Assembly: GCA_937916395.1 (NCBI GenBank) | Contig: CALFTN010000069.1 | Location: forward strand, 1-41,087 | Length of the DNA: 41,087 nt | Source: an uncultured Clostridia bacterium | GTDB taxonomy: Bacteria; Bacillota; Clostridia; Oscillospirales; Acutalibacteraceae | Reading direction: 5' to 3' | Shown here: positions 31,710 to 39,275 of the stretch, piece after piece | How the letters are laid out: each line of letters starts with the position of its first letter | Position numbering within the stretch: the first letter of the stretch is position 1 | The notes under the pieces: model-generated | Told to the model about the DNA's origin: nothing | The model's database searches: none | What the model saw: only the letters and a program-made list of their open reading frames with translations | Program-made: the position numbers and the translations under genes

Positions 31710-31864
31710 GAATTAGTGTGGCTAGTATGGCTGGTTGCTAGTGTGATTAGTATTTCAAACAAAAAGTTATCCTATCATTAAAAGTTGGTTTTAACACTAA
31801 CTAAAAATGATAGGATTATCTTATTTTTATAACACTGACCATTGACCACTGACTTACTAGTTAC
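31710..31864. repeat. Palindromic period-7 repeat element, copy 2
   Basis: Contains a 58-bp stretch (31737-31794) identical to copy 1, preceded by a further 17-bp shared block with a one-base indel. The right arm, read on the minus strand from the stop of the 57-aa gene, runs TAGTAAC-TAGTAAG-TCAGTGG-TCAATGG-TCAGTGT in exact 7-bp steps. Confidence 0.85.
31769..31816. terminator. Terminator hairpin in repeat copy 2
   Basis: Same 11-bp stem as in copy 1 (ATCCTATCATT / AATGATAGGAT), with T-rich outward sides. On the minus strand it would end the DUF4364/57-aa transcript before the orphan gene. Confidence 0.7.
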
Positions 31865-32037
31865 TAATTCTGCTTCCTTACAATACTATATTCATCGCCA
31901 TTTTTGAAGTATGGACATTTCGTTTCTGTTACTGTGCTTAAAAATCTTAAATATTCATCCTCATCCAGATTTATGTCACAGTAATATTCATCGAATTCTT
32001 CATCATAGCAATAATTCTGACACATATCACATATCAT
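31864..32037 (-). CDS. 57-aa acidic Cys-rich protein (DUF6472-like)
   Basis: A small gene of 57 codons starting at ATG 32037 with AAAGAGG upstream. The protein opens M-I-C-D-M-C-Q-N-Y-C, contains 'YDEEFDEYYCDINLDEDEYLRFL' in two acidic stretches, then K-C-P-Y-F-K and ends D-E-Y-S-I-V-R-K-Q-N. The CxxC...C...CPY(F/Y) layout and 'NLDEDE' match a small clostridial family I recall as DUF6472. Cys3, 6, 20 and 41 could bind a metal. It lies 29 nt after the DUF4364 gene in the same direction and is probably co-transcribed. Function is unknown. Confidence 0.75.
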   Translation of the reverse strand: MICDMCQNYCYDEEFDEYYCDINLDEDEYLRFLSTVTETKCPYFKNGDEYSIVRKQN

Positions 32038-32052
32038 ATTTTACTACCTCTT

Positions 32053-32083
32053 TACTAACAACTGACTCACTGACCACTAGTCA
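32053..32083 (-). repeat. GGTCAGT-type repeat fragment at the DUF4364 gene end
   Basis: Minus strand reads AGTGGTC-AGTGAGTC-AGTTGTT-AGTAAAG in 7-8 bp steps. It encodes the last residues (T-S-G-Q-stop) of the DUF4364 protein and reaches the ribosome-binding site of the 57-aa gene. Confidence 0.7.
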
Positions 32084-32627
32084 ACAAATCAATAATCTGT
32101 GAATAAACCCCTGCTGGATTGTTAAGGAAGCTTTCGCGGAGTTGTTCTGCTTGCAAAATATCGGCAACGTAAAGAGAAAGCGTTAAAAGATTTTCACCTA
32201 AACCGTCAATTTTAAAGGTTACGTTATAGCCTGTTTCGGTTTTTACAATATCCACATTGGTTTCTCTCTCTGCCTTTGCCCTCGAGAGCATTTTTAAAGC
32301 AGATTTCACGGAGCGCTCTCTCAATGTATTTGTAAGAGTGGTTTCTAAAGTTTCAGCATTACTTCTGCCAGCTTCTGTTACAGTTATGCAAGCTTCGTTA
32401 AGATACTCTTCTTCTTGTAACATTTTTTGCTTTAACAAATCGTCAATAGCTTCGTTTAAATCGAAAAAATTAACTAAGCCTTCTTCCTGAAGACAATCGC
32501 AAAGCTGTTTTCTTGTCATAGGCTCTTTTACACGTGAAAGCATATAACAAACGAGAATTTTTATCTCTAACATATTGCGAAGACCACCGAGAGCAATATC
32601 CCCTGCAAATGCATCAAACTCAACCAT
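32067..32627 (-). CDS. DUF4364 family protein
   Basis: Predicted winged-helix protein of 186 aa in the DUF4364 family. It has 'GGLRNMLEIKILVCYMLSRV' (about 12-31) followed by 'MTRKQLCDCLQEEGLVNFFDLNEAIDDLL', which reads as a helix-turn-helix plus wing. The C-terminal half is an alpha/beta domain ('VDIVKTETGYNVTFKIDG'). It is probably a regulator, but targets are unknown. The start is ATG 32627 with AAAGGAG upstream; the longer frame begins at a TTG in that ribosome-binding site. Its own promoter overlaps the end of folC. The last four codons come from repeat DNA. Confidence 0.85.
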   Translation of the reverse strand: MVEFDAFAGDIALGGLRNMLEIKILVCYMLSRVKEPMTRKQLCDCLQEEGLVNFFDLNEAIDDLLKQKMLQEEEYLNEACITVTEAGRSNAETLETTLTNTLRERSVKSALKMLSRAKAERETNVDIVKTETGYNVTFKIDGLGENLLTLSLYVADILQAEQLRESFLNNPAGVYSQIIDLLTSGQ

Positions 32628-32661
32628 TCTGAACGCTCCTTTCAATCAAAATACAATTATG

Positions 32662-32690
32662 ATTTTATCATAAAACTAAATTTCAGTCAA
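32662..32690 (-). promoter_or_regulatory. Promoter of the DUF4364 gene
   Basis: Minus strand: TTGACT (32690-32685), a 17-bp spacer, TAAAAT (32667-32662). The -35 element overlaps the last codons of folC. Confidence 0.65.
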
Positions 32691-33978
32691 CATTTTTAAA
32701 TTTTTCTAAAAGATTTCCCCTTACTTCACCTGCAAGATAAAGTGACCCTACAACAAATAACATATCGTCTTCTGCAACCTGATTCTCAACTAAATCTACA
32801 GCAGAATTTGCATTGTCACAGCAAATAACGTTGTGGCAATATTTTTTTGCTATTTCAGCTAAAGCTTCAGCCTTCATTGCCCTTGGATTTTCTGGGGTTA
32901 CAGCAACAAATGTATCAGCCTGAGAAATCAATGGTTTTAAAGAAGCCTCAACTGCCTTGTCATTCATCATACCAGCAATAACAAAAAGTTTTTTGTCATT
33001 ATTAAAACATTCTTTTACTGCTTCATAGAATGCTTTTGCGCCATCCTCGTTATGACCACCGTCGAGAATAACCAAAGGCTTCTTCGAAATAACCTCTACC
33101 CTTGCAGGTAGAATTGTTTTTCTTATACCATCTTTTATATTTTGCTCTGTAATATTATAACCTTTATTTTTCAAAACATTAACTGCTTCAATAACTGTAG
33201 TCATATTCTGCACCTGATGTGTGCCAGACATACTTGTTTCGTACGCTTGTTTTTTATAATTGAAATGCATTCCGAAAATGCTTTGCTCTGTTTTTTCGAT
33301 TTCACTTTGCATTGGAATTATAAGAGTGTTATTTTTCTCTTTACAAATTTCTTTAATTACACGCAAAGCATTTTCTGTTTGACCATATGAACAAACAAGC
33401 GTACCATTTGGTTTAATTGTACCACATTTTTCGAATGCAATTTGTTCTATTGTGTCGCCTAAAACACCTGTGTGGTCTAAAGAAAGAGACGTAATAACAT
33501 TTACAAGTGGTGTTTCTATTACGTTTGTAGCGTCAAGTCTGCCACCTAAACCAACCTCTAAAACGAGCACATCTACATCTAGCTTATTAAAGCATAAAAA
33601 CGCAGTAGCAGTAAGTGCTTCAAATTCTGTTATTTGTGCACCTTTCTCTGACATTTTTTCTATTTCAGGCTTTATAATTTCCACACACTGAGAAAACAAA
33701 GCCTTATCAATCGGCTTACCGTTATATTGCACTCTTTCGAGAAAATCGGTAACATAAGGCGAAGTGTAAAGCCCAACATTATACCCAGCTTCAATCAAAA
33801 CGTTTGAAATTGCTGTAGACGTTGAACCTTTGCCGTTTGTACCTGCAACGTGCACACATTTAATATTTTTATGTGGATTACCTAAAATTTGCAACAAGGT
33901 ATCCATCCTGGAAAGTCCTGGATGGATACCAAATTTTAGTAAAGAATGAATATAATCTAACGCCTCACAAAATGTCAT
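32683..33978 (-). CDS. folC: Bifunctional folylpolyglutamate synthase / dihydrofolate synthase
   Basis: Adds glutamate to folates (and to dihydropteroate) in one-carbon metabolism. It is 431 aa, normal length. The ATP loop is 'HVAGTNGKGSTS' (about 42-53), the Mur-ligase-like core has 'VLEVGLGGRLDATNVI' (about 139-154) and 'SLDHTGVLGDTIEQIAFEKCGTIK'. The C-terminal domain has 'LDGGHNEDGAKA'. The start overlaps the valS stop by 4 nt (ATGA); this valS-folC order is common in Bacillota. Expression probably depends on the valS promoter. Confidence 0.96.
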   Translation of the reverse strand: MTFCEALDYIHSLLKFGIHPGLSRMDTLLQILGNPHKNIKCVHVAGTNGKGSTSTAISNVLIEAGYNVGLYTSPYVTDFLERVQYNGKPIDKALFSQCVEIIKPEIEKMSEKGAQITEFEALTATAFLCFNKLDVDVLVLEVGLGGRLDATNVIETPLVNVITSLSLDHTGVLGDTIEQIAFEKCGTIKPNGTLVCSYGQTENALRVIKEICKEKNNTLIIPMQSEIEKTEQSIFGMHFNYKKQAYETSMSGTHQVQNMTTVIEAVNVLKNKGYNITEQNIKDGIRKTILPARVEVISKKPLVILDGGHNEDGAKAFYEAVKECFNNDKKLFVIAGMMNDKAVEASLKPLISQADTFVAVTPENPRAMKAEALAEIAKKYCHNVICCDNANSAVDLVENQVAEDDMLFVVGSLYLAGEVRGNLLEKFKNVD

Positions 33979-36677
33979 TGAAGCTTTGAGAGACTTTCTT
34001 GAAGCATAGCTATTTTTGCTTTATATTTCTCCTGAGATTCACGTTGTGCTGCAACAACTTTTTCAGGTGCTTTTGCCATAAAGCCAGGGTTATTGAGTTT
34101 GTTTTCTACAAATTCTAAATCCTTTTTAACTGCCTCTAATTCTTTGTTGAGTCTAGCTTTTTCTGCTTCAAAATCAACAAGCTCATTAAGCGGAATATAA
34201 ATTCTTGCTGCTTCTGTAATAACTGAAACTGCGCCTTCGATTTCTGATTCATATTTAGCTTCTACTTCTACCTCTGAAGCTGAAGCAAGTCTTGTGAAAA
34301 ATGCAGAACCATTTTTGAAGTCTTCAGTGTGTTTTGTTTCGATGTAAAGCTTTGCTTTCTTTGATGGTGGAACGTTCATTTCTGCACGACGATTACGAAT
34401 AGCCTTAATTGCAGTCATAATTCTTTCCATAGCCTCAACTTCTACAGTGAAGTTAAGAGATTCATCATATTTACACCAGTCTGAAAGCATTATTGTTTCG
34501 CCCTCGTGAGGGAGTGCCTGCCAGATTTCTTCTGTAATAAACGGCATAAATGGGTGAAGTAATTTAAGTGTATTAGACATTACGTAAACAAGAACTGCTT
34601 TTACTGTCTTTTTAGCCTCAACATCTTCACCATTAAGACGAATTTTTGCAAATTCGATATACCAGTCACAGAATATATCCCAGATAAAGTCATAAAGATT
34701 CTGCACAGCAATGCCTAACTCAAAGTTATTGAGTGAGTTTGTAACTGTTTTTACAAGGTTATTGAATGTGCTTAAAATCCATTTGTCTTCTATTGCAAGA
34801 TTCTGTGGAATATGTGGTGCTGGTTCTTCATCATCAAGATTCATAAGTATGAAGCGATTAGCATTCCAGAGCTTATTAGCAAAGTTACGGCTTGCTTCAA
34901 TCTTTTCATCTGAGAAACGCATATCGTTACCAGGGCTGTTCCCTGTTGCAAGTGCAAATCTCAAAGCATCAGCACCAAAAGTATCGATAATCTCAAGTGG
35001 GTCAATACCATTACCTAATGATTTTGACATTTTTCTACCCTGAGCATCACGAACAAGACCGTGAATAAGCACAGTGTCGAAAGGTGCTTTACCTGTATAT
35101 TCTAATGCTGAGAAAATCATACGGCTAACCCAGAAGCCGATTATATCGTAACCAGTAACGAGTGTATTTGTTGGATAGTAATGGCGTAAATCCTCTGTAT
35201 CATTTGGCCAACCAAGTGTCGAGAATGGCCAGAGAGCAGAGCTGAACCATGTATCAAGTGTATCTTCATCCTGTTTAAGATTTGTACTACCACACTTTGA
35301 GCACTTCTCTACTGTTTCTCTTGAAACATCCATATTACCGCAATCTTCACAGTACCATGCAGGAATTCTGTGACCCCACCACAACTGACGTGAAATACAC
35401 CAATCACGAGTACCGCGCATCCAGTTAAGGTAGTTTTTAGTAAATCTTTCAGGAACGAAAGTGATTTCACCTTTTTCTACAGCTTCAATAGCTGGCTCTG
35501 CAAGTGGAACCATACGTACAAACCATTGTTTAGAAACCATTGGCTCAATTGTTGAGTGGCAACGATAACAAGTACCAACCTCATGCTTTAATGGTTCAAT
35601 TTCTTTAATATAGCCACCAGCCTTTAAATCCTCAAGAATAGCCTTGCGAGCTTCTAAAGTTGTCATACCTGCGTATTTACCACAGTCAAGAACCTCTGGT
35701 TCATCTGCTGCAGCTTTGCCACTTTTAATAAGCTCGTCTGCTATACGCTTATCCTCTGCACCTGTAAGACGACCATCGTATGTGAAAGTACGAACTACAG
35801 GCAAGTTGTTACGTTTACCAACCTCAAAGTCATTAGGGTCATGTGCAGGGGTAATTTTAACTACACCTGTACCCTTTGTCATATCTGCATGTTCATCACA
35901 AACAATAGGAATTTCTTTATTTAATAATGGAAGAATTACGTGACAGCCGTGAAGGTGTTTATAACGCTCGTCTTCTGCATTGATTGCCACTGCAGTATCA
36001 CCAAGCATTGTTTCAGGACGTGTTGTTGCAAGCTCTAACTTTTCGCCTGTTTCTTTAACTGTGTATAAAAGATGCCAGAAGCTACCATCTTTTTCTTCAT
36101 ACTCAACCTCTGCATCAGAAATTGATGTATTACAGCAAGGGCACCAGTTAACCATACGGTTACCACGATAGATAAGGTCTTTTTCATAAAGACGGCAGAA
36201 AACCTCGTTAACTGCTTTGTTGCAGCCTTCATCAAGTGTAAAACGCTCTCTGTCCCAGTCGCAAGAAGAACCCATCTTCTTTAACTGTTCAACAATTCTG
36301 CCACCGTATTGTGCTTTCCAATCCCAAGCTCTCTCAAGGAACTTTTCTCTGCCAAGGTCTTCTTTTGTAATACCCTCTTTACGCATTGCTTCAACAATTT
36401 TTGCTTCTGTTGCAATTGATGCGTGGTCAGTACCAGGAAGCCATAAAGTATCGTAGCCAGACATTCTCTTCCAACGGATAAGAATATCTTGCAAGGTGTT
36501 ATCAAGAGCATGTCCCATGTGAAGCTGACCTGTGATATTTGGTGGTGGAATAACTATTGTATAAGTCTCCTTGCCCTCTTCACGCTTTGCATGGAAGTAT
36601 TTACCATCAAGCCAGGATTTATAAATACGGTCCTCAACATTTTTAGGGTCGTATTGCTTTGCGAGTTCTTTTTTCAA
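33975..36677 (-). CDS. valS: Valine--tRNA ligase
   Basis: Class Ia aminoacyl-tRNA synthetase of 900 aa, full length. Signatures are 'PPPNITGQLHMGHAL' (HIGH motif, about 44-58) and KMSKS in 'GRKMSKSLGNG' (about 548-558). The editing domain lies between them with 'TTRPETMLGDTAVA'. The C-terminal 65 residues form the tRNA-binding coiled coil. Extra Cys pairs (CPCC, CYRC, CEDC, CSKC) suggest zinc sites, as in many bacterial ValRS. The start is TTG at 36677 with a perfect AAGGAGG 8 nt upstream. The leader is only about 40 nt. Confidence 0.98.
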   Translation of the reverse strand: MKKELAKQYDPKNVEDRIYKSWLDGKYFHAKREEGKETYTIVIPPPNITGQLHMGHALDNTLQDILIRWKRMSGYDTLWLPGTDHASIATEAKIVEAMRKEGITKEDLGREKFLERAWDWKAQYGGRIVEQLKKMGSSCDWDRERFTLDEGCNKAVNEVFCRLYEKDLIYRGNRMVNWCPCCNTSISDAEVEYEEKDGSFWHLLYTVKETGEKLELATTRPETMLGDTAVAINAEDERYKHLHGCHVILPLLNKEIPIVCDEHADMTKGTGVVKITPAHDPNDFEVGKRNNLPVVRTFTYDGRLTGAEDKRIADELIKSGKAAADEPEVLDCGKYAGMTTLEARKAILEDLKAGGYIKEIEPLKHEVGTCYRCHSTIEPMVSKQWFVRMVPLAEPAIEAVEKGEITFVPERFTKNYLNWMRGTRDWCISRQLWWGHRIPAWYCEDCGNMDVSRETVEKCSKCGSTNLKQDEDTLDTWFSSALWPFSTLGWPNDTEDLRHYYPTNTLVTGYDIIGFWVSRMIFSALEYTGKAPFDTVLIHGLVRDAQGRKMSKSLGNGIDPLEIIDTFGADALRFALATGNSPGNDMRFSDEKIEASRNFANKLWNANRFILMNLDDEEPAPHIPQNLAIEDKWILSTFNNLVKTVTNSLNNFELGIAVQNLYDFIWDIFCDWYIEFAKIRLNGEDVEAKKTVKAVLVYVMSNTLKLLHPFMPFITEEIWQALPHEGETIMLSDWCKYDESLNFTVEVEAMERIMTAIKAIRNRRAEMNVPPSKKAKLYIETKHTEDFKNGSAFFTRLASASEVEVEAKYESEIEGAVSVITEAARIYIPLNELVDFEAEKARLNKELEAVKKDLEFVENKLNNPGFMAKAPEKVVAAQRESQEKYKAKIAMLQESLSKLQ

Positions 36678-36724
36678 AAGAAACTCCTCCTTATTAAAAT
36701 ATAATTGTATTTAAAATTCTCTTT

Positions 36725-36753
36725 ATTATCCCACATAAGACAAAAATTGTCAA
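36725..36753 (-). promoter_or_regulatory. Promoter of valS-folC
   Basis: Minus strand: TTGACA (36753-36748), a 17-bp spacer, GATAAT (36730-36725). The predicted transcript starts near 36718, leaving no room for a T-box leader. Confidence 0.75.
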
Positions 36754-36807
36754 TAAAAATTAGCTTTTTAAAATTCATAAATATTCACAATATAATTATA
36801 AATTACC

Positions 36808-36836
36808 TTGATTTTTTTAAAATAATGATATATAAT
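36808..36836 (+). promoter_or_regulatory. Promoter of the DUF4234 gene
   Basis: TTGATT (36808-36813), a 17-bp spacer, TATAAT (36831-36836), about 40 nt before the start codon. Confidence 0.65.
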
Positions 36837-36875
36837 GTTCTTTAGTACTAAAATGGTAAAAAAAGGGGTTTTATT

Positions 36876-37349
36876 ATGGACGCAAGAATTCCTAAGAAAA
36901 GTGCTTTCAAGTTCTTTTTATTATCAATTATTACACTTGGCATTTACGCTATCGTTTTCTGGCATAAACTAGGTAAAAACGTTAACACTCTTTGCGAGGG
37001 CGACGGCAAAAAAACTATGAAATATGGTTTCGCATTCTTCCTTAGCGTTATTACTGTCGGTATTTATGGTATAATATGGAAGGTTAAGCTTGCTGAAAGG
37101 CTCAAGGTTAACGCTGAACGTTATGAGCTTATGATTCCTGAAGGTGGAACAGAAGTTGCTCTTTTCAGTACATTAGGTATTATCGCTCTTGGTGCAGGTA
37201 TTCCAATTTCAAGCTATATAATTATTAAGAATTACAATATGATAGCTAGTGCATTTAACGCATACAATGAGCTCCCTGAGCCAGAGGATGAATATGTTGA
37301 TTTATTCAGTGATAATGAAGTTTTAGATTTAGATGGTGTAGAAGAATAA
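36876..37349 (+). CDS. DUF4234 domain membrane protein
   Basis: 157-aa membrane protein with two similar halves. Each has a helix ending in 'TLGIYAIVFWHKL' (about 20-32) or 'TVGIYGIIWKVKL' (about 61-73), the signature of DUF4234. A third helix (about 93-115) precedes an acidic C-terminal tail (about 130-157). Function is unknown in the family. An AAGGGG ribosome-binding site precedes ATG 36876. It is monocistronic, with its own promoter and terminator. Confidence 0.88.
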   Translation: MDARIPKKSAFKFFLLSIITLGIYAIVFWHKLGKNVNTLCEGDGKKTMKYGFAFFLSVITVGIYGIIWKVKLAERLKVNAERYELMIPEGGTEVALFSTLGIIALGAGIPISSYIIIKNYNMIASAFNAYNELPEPEDEYVDLFSDNEVLDLDGVEE

Positions 37350-37353
37350 AAAC

Positions 37354-37376
37354 AAACTCCCGAGAATCGGGAGTTT
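37354..37376 (+). terminator. Intrinsic terminator of the DUF4234 gene
   Basis: A 10-bp stem (AAACTCCCGA / TCGGGAGTTT) with loop GAA, followed by ATTTTTATT. Confidence 0.88.
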
Positions 37377-37389
37377 ATTTTTATTCATT

Positions 37390-37470
37390 TAATAGTGAAA
37401 AGTTTATACACAATTATAATCAAGGCGAAGCCTTCCGAAACTATTCACTATTCACTATTACTTATTCACT
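37390..37470. repeat. Inverted-repeat element with TATTCAC period-7 arm
   Basis: TAATAGTGAA (37390-37399) is inverted at 37451-37460. The right side runs CTATTCA-CTATTCA-CTATTAC-TTATTCA in 7-bp steps. A small hairpin (AAGGC-GAA-GCCTT, 37422-37434) sits inside. It lies between the terminators of two convergent genes. Confidence 0.75.
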
Positions 37471-37502
37471 AAAAAATCCGTTGCTTTCGCAACGGATTTT
37501 TT
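37471..37502 (-). terminator. Intrinsic terminator of the zinc-ribbon membrane protein gene
   Basis: A 14-bp stem (AAAAAATCCGTTGC and its complement) with loop TTTC ends 3 nt from the stop codon. The minus strand has a T tract after it. Confidence 0.88.
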
Positions 37503-37505
37503 ATA

Positions 37506-38330
37506 TTATGCTTTCGCGCTTTCGTATTCCTCAACAATTCGTTTTGCTTCCTCTAAAGCAGCTGCTTTTTCGTTTCTTCTAGCTTCAACTCTTTCAACGA
37601 ATTCTGAAATATCTTTGTATTTAACTGGTTCGTCTGCTCTTTTAATAAGAACATCAATAACGATTCCTGCTACAAATCCTAATATAACAAGGAATCCACC
37701 AACTGAAAGCGAACCGTGATACATATCACCAAACACACCAGACATCTGAGTTGTGAAAATCACAAAGCTAACCATACTAAGAGCTGTAAAAATAATACCT
37801 AATGTTGAAAGTGTGATATTTCTGTCTCCACCATTTGTTTTTGGTGAACAAGAAACTGAAATTACAGGAATTCTTACTATTGCAATAACTGCTGCTAAGA
37901 ATATGTAAACTATTGAGAGCACATAGAAAATAAATGCTACTCTTGTTAAATCTGACCCTGTAATCATATCAATAAGAACTTCAAAATTAAGTTCCATCAC
38001 AACATCCATTACAACATTGAGAATTGAAACATTCATATCTATTGATTTAAAAGGTAAATTTGCTTCAACGTGAACAAGTGGTAAGAAAAGCATACCAATT
38101 GGTAAGAAAAGAAGCACCAAACGAACAATTGAAAGTTTTGTACCTATGAATGCAAACTTAATTCTGTCGATTTTAGGTTGCATCTGAACGTGCTCTGCTT
38201 CAGCCTTGTCAGCATCCTCAGCGAGTCTTTCCTGATGGTTGTAATACATAAGATTAACACCACAACCAGGGCAATCTGCTTTAAAATCGGTAAATTTAAG
38301 TCTATATCCACATTTAGGACAGTTAGCCAT
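37506..38330 (-). CDS. Zinc-ribbon membrane protein, function unknown
   Basis: 274-aa protein. It starts with a zinc ribbon (C4-P-K-C7 and C20-P-G-C23) followed by a charged linker. Four hydrophobic helices lie at about 68-88, 133-155, 172-195 and 205-228. The C-terminus is a Glu/Ala/Lys-rich helix (about 245-274). The layout suggests a cytosolic zinc knuckle on a small membrane protein of a type common in Clostridia. I do not recognise a named family. Its own promoter and terminator make it monocistronic. Confidence 0.75.
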   Translation of the reverse strand: MANCPKCGYRLKFTDFKADCPGCGVNLMYYNHQERLAEDADKAEAEHVQMQPKIDRIKFAFIGTKLSIVRLVLLFLPIGMLFLPLVHVEANLPFKSIDMNVSILNVVMDVVMELNFEVLIDMITGSDLTRVAFIFYVLSIVYIFLAAVIAIVRIPVISVSCSPKTNGGDRNITLSTLGIIFTALSMVSFVIFTTQMSGVFGDMYHGSLSVGGFLVILGFVAGIVIDVLIKRADEPVKYKDISEFVERVEARRNEKAAALEEAKRIVEEYESAKA

Positions 38331-38373
38331 AACTTTATCCCCTATCTATAAAAAATACAATATTATCTTAGTC

Positions 38374-38402
38374 ATTATAACACAGTATTTTTACATTTTC
38401 AA
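38374..38402 (-). promoter_or_regulatory. Promoter of the zinc-ribbon protein gene
   Basis: Minus strand: TTGAAA (38402-38397), a 17-bp spacer, TATAAT (38379-38374), about 45 nt upstream of the ATG. Confidence 0.7.
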
Positions 38403-38446
38403 TAAAATTTGCAATCTTTTTTTAGATTTTTTATAAGATTATTAAA

Positions 38447-39271
38447 TCAGTTTAAAAAATCCTCATTGAGTGTAAGTCCAAAGTCCTTTGCAAGTTCTCT
38501 GAAGCCTGCATCTGTAATGCTTTGTTTTATGCCACCCATTGACTGAACCTTAACATAGATTTCTGCTGCTTTTTCTATTGTATCCATAAGACCAAAAGTA
38601 AGGTCAAAGTCTACACCAGAACAGAAAACACCGTGATGTGCCCAGAGAATTGCATCAAACTTTTTCATAAGCTCTGATGAAGCAATTGCAATTTTTTCGC
38701 CACCAGGAACCATCCACTCTACTACACCGATACCTTGTGGAAAAATAACAGGACATTCTGTCATCATTTCCCAGAGTAAGTGCGTAATAATTTTTGAATC
38801 AAGTGGTAAAACGAATGTAATTGCAATAGCATTTACTGGGTGAGCATGATAAATAACTCTGTGTTCACCATTAGTAGCTGTAAGCTTTACAGAATGATTC
38901 ATAAGGTGAGCTGGTAATTCACTTGTTGGTCTGCCACCTGCTACAAGACCCCAAACAATTCTGTAATTTTTACCTGTATCATCAACCTCAACAATACAGA
39001 TATTTTCTTCTGTAGCACTCTTGATATTACCAAAGAATTTACCACTACCTGAAACTAAAAAGTACTCATTTTTAAGATTTTCAACTGTTGCACCAATAGG
39101 TGTAAATTCTCTTGAAAAGTCGAGTAAAGCTTTTACGCTTTCAATTTCTTCTTTTTTAATTCTATAAGAGAGATTACCACCGTTTCTTTCGTGCCAGCCT
39201 CTTTCATAGCCCTCGTTAGCCATTTTTACGTAACCTTTTACAAATGGTGCTTCTAATACTGAATTGTACAT
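38447..39271 (-). CDS. rhaD: Rhamnulose-1-phosphate aldolase
   Basis: Class II (zinc) aldolase splitting L-rhamnulose 1-phosphate into dihydroxyacetone phosphate and L-lactaldehyde. It is 274 aa, same length as the E. coli enzyme. The expected residues are present: Glu118 in 'TSELPAH', zinc ligands His142 and His144 in 'YHAHPVNA', and His212/213 in 'WAHHGVF'. 'GWHERNGGNLSYR' (about 25-37) is the family opening. It follows rhaA by 4 nt in the same operon. Confidence 0.95.
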   Translation of the reverse strand: MYNSVLEAPFVKGYVKMANEGYERGWHERNGGNLSYRIKKEEIESVKALLDFSREFTPIGATVENLKNEYFLVSGSGKFFGNIKSATEENICIVEVDDTGKNYRIVWGLVAGGRPTSELPAHLMNHSVKLTATNGEHRVIYHAHPVNAIAITFVLPLDSKIITHLLWEMMTECPVIFPQGIGVVEWMVPGGEKIAIASSELMKKFDAILWAHHGVFCSGVDFDLTFGLMDTIEKAAEIYVKVQSMGGIKQSITDAGFRELAKDFGLTLNEDFLN

Positions 39272-39275
39272 TTTA

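Noticed and set aside
30780..31864. Composite transposon or insertion sequence around the orphan gene
   Set aside because: No transposase, and no terminal inverted repeats or target duplication could be defined; kept only as a repeat-flanked gene.
30780..32083. Possible CRISPR array in the repeat tracts
   Set aside because: Repeats are 7-8 bp, with no regular spacers, and no cas genes are near.
36678..36875. T-box leader before valS
   Set aside because: The promoter places the transcript start only about 40 nt from the start codon, and no T-box sequence or specifier stem is visible.
38400..38446. Intrinsic terminator after rhaD
   Set aside because: Only a weak AATCTT/AAGATT pairing in a T-rich tract is present; the stem is too short and AT-only to call.
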